From: Hymenopus coronatus
Taxonomy: Eukaryota > Arthropoda > Insecta > Mantodea > Hymenopodidae
Assembly (NCBI GenBank): GCA_030762935.1
Contig: CM060881.1
Location: 96,150,001-96,214,000 of the forward strand
DNA: 64,000 nucleotides
Direction of reading: 5' to 3'
The notes under the pieces were generated by a model that saw only the letters and a list, made by a program, of their open reading frames with translations, did no database searches and was not told the origin of the DNA. Positions 55,521 through 64,000 of this stretch are shown here, in pieces. Every line of letters begins with the position of its first letter. Positions within the stretch are counted from its first letter, which is position 1. Made by a program: the position numbers and the translations under genes.

Positions 55521-56356
55521 AACATCTGATGTGTTCCAATCACGTGACTTTCTCTACATCTCTGTAATAAATTATTGTTAATAAGCTTATTCTTCTATTT
55601 ACTTCATAGTAATCGAGAAAAACATTAGCGAAAACGGGTTTTATTACTCAGTTCTTTATAAGTTGAAGATAATTACATTAGGTTAAACCGACAGTCAAAT
55701 GTTTTAAAATGTGGTTGCTATGGGATTGAAATCAGCTTCTTTGTGTGGTTAGAGTTGACAACGTTTCGTATGAGAAAAGTTTCAAGTACTTTAAAACCGA
55801 AATCAATAACAAGGAATATCTCGAGAACAGTAAACTCCATGAAAAAAGTAATTACATAAATTGTTGTTTTAAGGAAATCTACATTTTTTGTTTATCCTTA
55901 CAGTTTACCAGTTATTCAAAATTCAGAAAAACCCATACAGAATGAGGTCTTTGGAGGCTATTCTCAGAAAACTAAAATATACATTTTATTTGTATGTAAA
56001 TATCTTAAATATAAGAGATTTCAATCAAGATCGTTAGAGCCATTTTTGAGAAAATAAACATTTTCGAAAACTTTTCCACTTAAGAGGTAGTGGGTTGGAG
56101 GGATTTTCTTGAGTATCTTTGTGTCGCATTCTTGAAAGATACTGACCTTAAGTATAAAGTTTGGTTTTTAACGGCCTTATCGTTTTTGAGCTATGCTGCA
56201 CAAAGTCACCAACAGAGACATACAGACAAACGGACATTTTATTAAAATTGTTTTTATTCAAGGGGTCTCAAAACATGTATTTCCGGTGAAATCTCGTTAT
56301 CGCATTACAATACCTTTTCTATACACTATGTACATAGTACGTGTAGAGAAAGTAAA
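55521..56356 (-). repeat. APR repeat, near full length
   Basis: The tail is at 55524-55560 and the head ends ACGTGTAGAGAAAGTAAAA at 56356. It has a very short CA tract. Confidence 0.9.
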
Positions 56357-56539
56357 ATCTGTGCCACGTTTGCATCACTTTCTTCACTCTCTTATGCTTT
56401 ATTAGCAGGTACACAAACTATTCCTACCTTTTCATTTAAAACTTTGCAAAATTACAAATTTTGTTACAGGAATCTATATGCTGGTCTTAAACATCCAAAG
56501 TGTTTCCTTGCAATAGCAAGAATTAGAAAATATTGAAGA

Positions 56540-56745
56540 ATTCAAATCATTAATAACGGATACCTCGGTAAAGGATGATGAAATTAACACATTTATTTGC
56601 AATAAATAGTGTGTGCTTTAAAGAGATGTAACTTTTTTGTATATCGCTTAGAATTTACTAGTTATCTAAGATTATACAAGTTTCTTCCGGATGAAGAAAG
56701 GTCTTCTTTACAGGTTACCTATTTCTAGAAAATTGAAGATTAAGT
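56540..56745 (-). repeat. APR-related fragment, diverged
   Basis: TTAATAACGGATACCTCGGT, GTGTGTGCTTTAAAGAGATG and CTATTTCTAGAAAATTGAAG follow the APR order. They probably belong with 56940-57290, split by about 190 bp of AT-rich sequence. Confidence 0.6.
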
Positions 56746-56939
56746 TATTTAAATTTAGTTATTTATAGATCTTGACCCATTATAGCAGCACTGAACCTAT
56801 TGTAGCAAGTATTGTAATTGCAATAATTGAATTCATTAAATATTCATATCAATTAAATGAAAAACTCATATTTGAAAGAATATTAATTTTAACATTAACC
56901 GCAATTCAATGATGAGATGTTACACGAGACATTTTAATA

Positions 56940-57290
56940 TATTTTGTGTGGCATTTTAATTAAAATTGTTAGAACAACTTTTGAGAAAATAGAACAATTT
57001 TGGAAAATATTCCATGTAAAGTGTATTTTGGGTTAGGTAGTTTTCTTGAAACCCTTCATATCGCATCTTTGAAAAATGCAGCACTTAATCACCAAAGCCT
57101 TCTTTTTTTATATTAAGTATGTTACATACACACTCACACACACTCACTGATAGACAGACGTACCTTTTATGAGGTATGCTTTATTTGGATTCAAGAAATG
57201 CTGAAAACGAATGTTTCTAGTGAAACATCAATATCAAATTTTGGGGTTGAATCGGTGCTACCCCTACTTATTATACGTAGAAAAAGTAAA
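56940..57290 (-). repeat. APR repeat, head half
   Basis: From GGCATTTTAATTAAAATTGT to the head ending ACGTAGAAAAAGTAAAAT. The internal region ACATACACACTCACACACAC replaces the usual CA tract. Confidence 0.8.
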
Positions 57291-57827
57291 ATAGGCCCAT
57301 ATTTGGTATAAACGATTTTCCGACGAGCACTGAAGAAATCGCTACAAATATGACGACAGTGCTAACACGCGTTTTAAAAAAATGATTCCCAGGAATACTT
57401 CCAGACTTTTTATGTTTTTTAATTTATACCCCGCCTTTACGTCTATAATTTGTTGTCTTTGGGTTTCTATTTTATTAAATTTTATTTATTAGATTGAACA
57501 CATTCAAACTATCTTTCATACTTCAAGACTCTGGAGAGAAAAATTCTCCCCCCAGCCGAGAATCAAACCCGCAAGGACCTGCGTACAGTAGTCAGAGGCT
57601 AGCTCCAGAAGCTTTAACATATGTTGTCAGAAGAATCACTGCGGGAGGGAATTTTGCAGGAAATGTTTTACTGAAGGTAGTTTTTCTATATTATTAGACA
57701 TCCAGGAAACATTTTGATCCCAGTATTAAGCGCCAGTATGCAGGCTGTTTCAACCACTCTTAGTTAGTCCCAAATTACAGATCATGTACAGCTTTGTATG
57801 AAATCCACGTTCATTTTCTGAAACAAC
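57291..57827 (-). mobile_element. Unassigned sequence with a tRNA-like SINE head
   Basis: At 57540-57640 the minus strand shows a B-box-like GCGGGTTTGATTCTCGGC and an upstream CTGTACGCAGG. The rest of the 540 bp shows no recognised feature. Confidence 0.4.
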
Positions 57828-58230
57828 AGGCTATTCCCAGAAAACTAAAGATATACATTTTATTTGTTGTGTAAATATTTTTCGTATACGGCATTTTAAT
57901 GAAAATCGTTCAGACCATTTTTGAGAAAATCAAAAATTTCGAAAAATTTTCCGTGTAAAGGGTAGTTTGGAGTGGAGGAATTTTCTCAAAATCTTCGCAG
58001 CCCTGGAAGATACTAAACTTGAATACCAAGTCTGATATTTTACGACTTTTCGTTTTTGAGTTATCGTGTTTACAGACATAGGCACACATACACACGGACC
58101 TTTTTCTAAAAATGCTTTTTTATACATGAGACCCTAAAACGTATATTTCCGGTGAAATCTTGTATTGAATTTTTGGGTGGAATGCAATAACTTCTCTATA
58201 CACTATATAATAATACGTGTAGAAAAAGTA
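57828..58230 (-). repeat. APR repeat, head half, head-to-head with next
   Basis: From AGGCTATTCCCAGAAAACTA to the head ending CGTGTAGAAAAAGTAAAAAA. A + copy, itself lacking its head, starts immediately after. Confidence 0.85.
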
Positions 58231-58231
58231 A

Positions 58232-58845
58232 AAAAGAATTTTAGAAAAAGGTCCAGGCGCGTATGTGACTGTGGACTGCATAACTCAAAAACGAAAAGTT
58301 GGTATTCAAATTCAGTATCTTCCAAGGATCGACACAAATTCTTTCAGGGACATCCCCCACCCCTAACTAACATTTGCATGGGACATTTTTCAAACATTTT
58401 GATTTCTGGATGCCTTTTGTAGAATTAGTAATCCATAAGAGGTACTCAAAAACTTAATACACAGAAAATAATATAGCTCTCAGTCAAAAATAATATAGGT
58501 CTCATTTATGTCATTTAAATTTTTCCTTCTGTTAATTGTTTCTAAGATATTTGTTTTTATTTTTAAACTAATTAAACTTTTCTCAAAGGGGAAGTCATAT
58601 ATCATTTCATAAATATTTTGTTTTACTTCTGGAATTTCGAATTCCAATTGCTTCACAGATTTTAAAAGATCTGACTGTCGCTTTTGTCTAATATATTACC
58701 TTCCGCTTAGAAGGTAGCAAGTAATAGGATACTTTCTGCTCATGTTTGATTAGTAGATTATATATAAAAGAATAATCTTATGTAGGAATAGTGTATTGTA
58801 GAAACAGGTAGCGAAAATTATGTAAATGGAACATACAATATTTTT
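58232..58845 (+). repeat. APR repeat, lacks head
   Basis: It starts at GAATTTTAGAAAAAGGTCCA and ends near AATGGAACATACAATATTTT. A deletion shortens the centre (TTTGATTTCTGGATGCCTTT). Confidence 0.8.
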
Positions 58846-59485
58846 TAAATAAATGTTGCCTTGAAAGCTTTAGCGAGAAGAAACCATCTTTCCAGCGATC
58901 AAATAACTTTGTGTAAAGAACGCAGTGGAAATATTTCCAAAGAGGTAGGAGGTCCCAAAAGAAAACACTGGCTCGCTGATATACATACATATATTTCTTG
59001 CAAAGGGTGAAGTTGGAGAGAAAGCTACAGCACTGTGGGCCAGCTGTAGATCTTGTCTTCATGTAAATGATTGTGGCTCTGGGCTATGCTTTGACTTACG
59101 CAGCAAGAGCAAGGAATCTCCCTTGCACAAAGCTATAATCGACTGCATTGCAAACTTCAAACGGTTTGAGAAACCTCAAAAGCTGGGGTTAATTTGACTT
59201 GAAAATGTGCCCTGGCCGCCCTTCCGCTCTCCCCTCTACAGCTTGGAGAAGATACCAAACCTCTTGCTTCTGCACGCAAGTAAATCCTTTTGCAAAAAGG
59301 ACGAGCTATTCTTTATGCTTCCCGAAGAGTGGTTAGAAAAATAAAACTCGTGCTTTCTTTGCGTTTCTCTTCTTCGTTTGGTTAACAAATCCAATACAGC
59401 TTTGATAAATGTACGGATTCTAACTGCCCGTACCAAACAAGGTCTTAGTTTCACATGAACTGTCTTAAAGTACTTGCCCTATTTA
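58846..59485. other. Unassigned sequence
   Basis: Moderately GC-rich, and no resemblance to other parts of the window was noticed. The 72-codon minus-strand frame at 59454-59236 has a non-repetitive composition but no recognised family. Confidence 0.4.
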
Positions 59486-59540
59486 TATCACTTTTTATTT
59501 TTTCTACCAAGAACAGTGTATACAGAAGGTATATAATAAT
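59486..59540 (+). repeat. APR head fragment
   Basis: CACTTTTTATTTTTTCTACC..GTGTATACAGAAGGTATA is an isolated head, followed 20 bp later by a complete copy in reverse. Confidence 0.6.
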
Positions 59541-59560
59541 GAATATAAAAGTATTTTTAA

Positions 59561-60424
59561 AAAAAATCTTATGTTTTCCATTCACATGATTTTTTCTACA
59601 TCTCTGCAACAAATTATTGTTAAAAAGCTTATGTTTCCGTTTATTTCATTCCAATCGACGAAAAATTAGCAGAAATAATCTTATTACTTGCTTCCTTGTA
59701 AGTAGCAAGTTAAAGTGATAGTCAAAAGCTGGTTGCTATGTGACTAAAGTTCCTTTGTTTGAATGGACAGGAGTTGACAAATTCCTGTATGAGAAAAGTA
59801 GAAGTTTTTCAAAGCTGAAACCAAAAAAAGGAATATCTCAAAAACGATCAACTGCACGAAAAAAAAATGAATATACCATAAACTGTGTGTCTTAACATAC
59901 TCTACATGTTTTTTGTGGTAAGTTTTTGTCTATCTCTTACGGTTTAGCAGCTATGCAAAATTCCGTAAAATTCATTCAGAATATAGTAGTTTTAAGAGGC
60001 TATTCCCAGAAAATTCGAAATATACATTTTATTTGTCAGGTAAAAATCTTTAATACACGATATTTTAATAAAAATCCTTAGCCATTTTTAAGAAAATCAA
60101 AATTTTCGAAAAAGTTCCATGTAAAGGGTAGTTTGGGGTGGGGGTATTTTTCTCAAAATCTTCGCGTCGCATCCCTGCAAGATACTAAACTTAAATACCA
60201 AGTTTCGTATTTTACCGACTTGTATTTTTTGATTTATTGTGTTCACGGACACACGAACACACACACACACACATACACGGACCTTTCTTCTGAAAATGCT
60301 TTTTTTGGATACAGGGGACCCTAAAACATATATTTCCGGTGAAATCTCGGTATCGAATTTTTGGGTGGAGTGCAATACCTTCTCTATACACTATATACAT
60401 AGTATGTATAGAGAAAGTAAAAAG
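59561..60424 (-). repeat. APR repeat, full length
   Basis: An 864-bp copy with an intact tail (59566-59600), a CA tract (60256-60272) and a perfect-looking head ending TGTATAGAGAAAGTAAAAAG. It is one of the best-preserved minus-strand copies. A 92-codon minus-strand frame corresponds to the frames in other young copies. Confidence 0.93.
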
Positions 60425-60427
60425 GGA

Positions 60428-60805
60428 ATACACAGGCTAACGCGGTAATCAAATCTTTTAAAAACCGATCGCTAAATGAAACAGTTAAAATTCGGTACTC
60501 TTTGCTTGCTGGGAGAAAACAAGAGAGGAACAAAAAGAAAGATGGAAATTTATAAGCAGCTTAAAACTGAAACCAGTAATTCGAAACATCTCGAAAACGA
60601 TGATCTCTTCAAAATAAACATGTATGACACAAATTGGATTAATGAGATCTGCATTTTTGTGTAGTAAGCTTTTGTTATAGCTTTTGGTTTACCAGTTGTA
60701 TAAAAGTTATAGAAAATTTCATTCAGAGTAAAGAGTTCTATAGAGGCTATTTCCAGAAAATTGAAGATATACATTTTCTTTTGTCATGAAAATATCTTAA
60801 ATAGT
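60428..60805 (-). repeat. APR repeat, central part
   Basis: It starts at ATACACAGGCTAACGCGG right behind the previous head and ends at TCATGAAAATATCTTAAATA. Both ends of the unit are missing. Confidence 0.8.
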
Positions 60806-60814
60806 TTTCGTTTT

Positions 60815-61110
60815 TTTTTTTTACGTAGCCGGCTTACCGTCCCTAGGACATACAAGTGGGTGCCTAGGGGTCAGAAACCTGTTGGGGAGCCAACGACACG
60901 TAACCACTGAATGAAGAATCTGGAACGAGTGGTCGACCTGTAACTAGGCATGAGTGTGGGAAAGTAGATGATATGAAATGAAAGCGAAATGGATGATAGG
61001 AAAGGTGATGATGGAGCAGTTGGTGGAATGAGCGGCAGAACCCGAGAAAACTCGCCCGGACGGCGTTTTATCCACCACAAATTCCATATGCGGGCGCTTG
61101 GGATCGAACC
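60815..61110 (-). mobile_element. SINE-B long variant
   Basis: It shares GATGATATGAAATGAAAGCG, GAAATGGATGATAGGA and GAAAACTCGCCCGGACG with 5719-6075. The minus-strand B box is at TTGGGATCGAACC (61098-61110) and the tRNA head beyond it is lost. A 10-T tract lies near 60812-60821. Confidence 0.7.
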
Positions 61111-62599
61111 AGATTACTGAATTTATTTAAATGAATGTATATATTAAAATCTGTGTAGTATGAAATGATACTGGAAGTATTATTAACCAGATCAATGCTT
61201 TGAAATGTAATTAAAATAGAATTTCTATATTGTTAACTTCGTTCATAATTAAGAGATGAACAATAATTTCCTATTAACCATATATGGAATAATAATATGC
61301 CTTCAGAATTTCTGCTACTTACAGAAAATATTTTTCCTAAAGGTGTACGAACGAAGCCTATAGTTGGAATAAATAATAGATAATTATAACCCTTTGCTGA
61401 TCGTAATGCTATAATTGATCTGACACAGTCTCCAGAGTTCTGGCACAACCAATAATTGCAAAGGACTGGGGAACCCAGGCAATTTATCATCATATGTCTT
61501 ACGATGGGATCGCCATCTAAAACTAATTAACGTTTGGAAAGGACCTTGGTGTTTTTACTGTGCGTTCTTTATACATCGTTATATTTTTAACCACATTTTT
61601 CAATGGTGTTTAACAGTCTTCGTACTCTTTTGTTGGACAATTATCTATTCAGCTATGTCCTGAAAACAAATAGGAATGTGCTAAATTAACAGACTAAGCT
61701 ATTTCATAAAATTTGAACAAAGGACTGAAAGGTTTCGAAGGAAAAGACATATCATCGCAAAATAGCTATGGTTACAAGCTTGAAACTGTGAGGGTTTTGC
61801 AACGGTGATGTATACTATAAATTAAATATTAATTTAAGTTGATTGTAATACATTTACACCACTCATATTTTAATTACTCACAACATGTTTCAGAAATATT
61901 GTCGCTTCCACTGTCAACTTTACTTCTACTGTCGGTGTGTGAATCTATGGTGTTGTATTAGATGGGTTCGTATCTAGTGCTGCATTTAGAAACTTCTGAA
62001 CGAGAATGTCTCCGGGCGGGATTTCAAGATTCATCAAACGGTTTCTGTTCTTCCAGAAGTGGATATTCTTCTAGATTTCCGATGCAAGCAATGCATAGAG
62101 GAAAGAATGTAGAATTCTTCTTCTACGTTCGCAACGCAAGCACAAAGTGGGGAGTCTGCAAGCTCTTGCATTTAGTAACGTGTTGCGTGAGTCTATATGA
62201 ATACTTACGTTGAATAACATGGGTGCAAAGACTAGCGCTTACATCTCATTGTACTATAGAGGTCTAATGGGGCAGGAGGGTAATTAGCGAAATAGGAAGA
62301 AGAAGATACCTACTAAAAGAATGCAAAAGTTTGCCAGGGTTAAAATTCACTTGATTCGGTGAGTGGTAACACTGACCAAAGAGAATGGTATGGGCAAAAT
62401 TTGGCTATGCGGAGAAAATAGGCCTAGAAAAAAGTGAAACAGAGGGTGGAAGATAGAGACTTGAAACCAAAGTCAATTTTAAAGACATTTTTATAATAAT
62501 GTAAACAAGTGTAAAGAACCGGTAGTAGGGAGAAATACGTTGCTGTAGTATCTGTGATTATTTTGGAAGAGAGACCCTGCTTGGGTTCGTTTAGGAGCT
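61111..62599. other. Unassigned AT-rich sequence
   Basis: About 1.5 kb without a recognised gene or repeat. The 83-codon frame at 61962-62213 and the 86-codon minus frame at 61493-61233 show no family resemblance. This is one of the longer possible single-copy stretches. Confidence 0.45.
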
Positions 62600-63386
62600 T
62601 TTTGCTTTCTCTAACATGCAAGTACAATACACATATATGTGGAAAAATTTGATACCGAGATTTTACCGGAAATACATGCTTTGAAACCCCCCAAAAAGTT
62701 TGTGTCTGCAACAGCATAACTCAAAATCTTAAAGTACAGTAAATACCAAAATTAGTATTTAGGTTCAGTATCTGCCAAGGAACATGCCCTCCAACTACCC
62801 TTTACATAGAATATTTTTATAGTTTTTTATTTTCTCACAACTGACTAATGATTTTAATTAACACACCATATGTTTAAGACATTTTATGAAAAAGAAATGT
62901 AAATCTTAAGTTTTCTGGGAATATCCTCTGAAGACCGCTTCAATCTTGATGATTTTATATAACTCATAAGCCGTAAGTGATAGACAAAAACTGCACAAAA
63001 AATGTAACTCTCATTAAAACACACAATTTATGTCATAACATTTTTTGAGATAACCTTTTCCAAGATACTTCAGTTTTAAACCAACATAACTGTTCTCAAG
63101 CAGGAAGACAACGTTCGTTTCACATCTTGTTTTACTCCCGGGAATACAAATGTGAATCGCTATGTGAAGCAATTGCGCTGAGCTTATAAAAGATTTTACT
63201 GTCACTTTAGCCTAGTGCATTCCTTTATTTCCCTTCTACTTAGAGGAAAGCAAGTAATAAGACTATTTCTGCTAATGTTTATCTCGATTATCATGACATA
63301 TATTAAAAAAAAAACAATCTTTTGTATGAAAACTTTGTGGAACAGGTAAAGAAAGTCATTTGAATGGGGCCCATCAGATTTTTTTC
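62600..63386 (+). repeat. APR repeat, full span with internal deletions
   Basis: The head is at 62601-62645 and the GT tract is almost absent (GTTTGTGTCTGCAACAGC). The tail ends GGGGCCCATCAGATTTTTTT at 63385. Older subfamily. Confidence 0.85.
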
Positions 63387-63610
63387 ACTTATGGGAGTAC
63401 AGCATTATGTTATAGGTATTTAGTAGAGCAGTTTGTCGCAATACCTGGCAGTGTGATGAAAATGACTCATGAACTGAAGGAGGAAAAACAAGTCAAAGTC
63501 AAGAACTAGAATCCTTTTACTGAACATCCTCAGTAACGTCACAGGTTTACAACTTCGCAAATGTATTTCTGTGACAGTTTGAATCACCTCTCTTAGGCAC
63601 TGTCAGATAC

Positions 63611-63740
63611 AAAATCTGATTTGTTATATTCACATGACTTGTTTTACCTATTCCGAAATAAGGTATTCTTATAAAAACTTATTCTTTTATATACTTCTGC
63701 TAAGCTAAGCCATAAATATTAGTATAGTTTTATTACATAT
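63611..63740 (-). repeat. APR tail fragment
   Basis: AAAATCTGATTTGTTATATT through TATTAGTATAGTTTTATTAC; it breaks off at a SINE-like segment. Confidence 0.75.
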
Positions 63741-63744
63741 TTTC

Positions 63745-63890
63745 ATGAAGACCAAAGACCTCATGAGGCTGAGTGTACCCCGGACCAGATCTCCCAGTGG
63801 CAGAAAATACCCACGCCTGTACCGGGGTAAGCAGCCTGCTACTACCGCGCTAAGAAAACGACCTAGTAAGTGGGGAAGTTCATGTGTACG
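63745..63890 (-). mobile_element. SINE-like segment
   Basis: It is GC-richer than its flanks. The minus strand reads GCGCGGTAGTAGCAGGCTGC followed by TTACCCCGGTACAGGCG and GGTATTTTCTGCCACTGGG. It sits between two APR tail pieces of the same orientation. Class uncertain. Confidence 0.4.
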
Positions 63891-63904
63891 CAACACAATA
63901 GGAT

Positions 63905-64000
63905 TTTAAAAATTGACGTATTTCATCATACTAATCGAAATAAACATTAGCAGAAATTGTCTTATTACATGCTTCCTTTTAAGTATGGGAAACTAAAGCG
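63905..64000 (-). repeat. APR fragment running off the window
   Basis: CATACTAATCGAAATAAACA, TTAGCAGAAATTGTC and TTATTACATGCTTCC match the block about 60-150 bp in from the tail. Confidence 0.8.

Overview
The window is AT-rich, repeat-packed animal nuclear DNA, most likely from an arthropod. Evidence for this: it has no bacterial-style gene packing, it contains mariner-type DNA transposon relics, non-LTR retrotransposon relics and many tRNA-headed SINE-like repeats, and microsatellites are common. I cannot name the species. I see no intact host protein-coding gene, no rRNA gene and no functional tRNA gene. The longest open frames (up to about 158 codons) fall inside repeats.

The dominant component is one interspersed repeat family, called APR here (ACTTTCTCTAC-palindrome repeat). 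Its unit is about 0.87 kb, and by my hand count it covers roughly 40% of the window in about 40 full, truncated or split copies on both strands. The unit starts with an imperfect palindrome built on ACTTTCTCTAC..GTAGAGAAGG. It carries an internal GT/TG microsatellite and ends in a conserved tail (..GTAGAGAAAGTCATGTG.., then ..ATCAGATTTTTT). For APR features, '+' means the palindromic head comes first. I do not recognise the family from memory; a repeat-library search is the obvious check.

Layout. 1-4.5 kb: APR copies around a reverse-transcriptase relic. 4.5-11.5 kb: SINEs, LINE fragments and APR. 11.5-18 kb: APR, SINEs and an internally deleted mariner (16349-17059) with perfect 30-bp inverted ends. 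18-21.8 kb: a nested APR cluster with a GC-rich 102-bp tandem repeat. 22-31 kb: SINE and APR nests, including a SINE with a clean 10-bp target duplication inside an APR copy. 32.5-34.3 kb: a decayed long coding relic of a CxxC-containing, apparently transposon-associated protein family. 35-38 kb: stacked APR fragments, a SINE-in-SINE insertion and a frameshifted FLYWCH-type zinc-finger segment. 40.1-40.4 kb: a foldback element that can form a multi-hairpin junction. 41-43.9 kb: a LINE 3' fragment and three head-to-tail APR copies. 44-64 kb: further APR copies, SINEs, a 955-bp insertion inside an APR copy, a second mariner relic and mostly unassigned AT-rich sequence.

Nothing here works together as a pathway. 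The window reads as a record of successive insertions. The points most worth following are the APR family (its class, ends and possible small ORF), the foldback element, the deleted mariner, the 102-bp in-frame tandem repeat, and the modular SINE families that share a central block.
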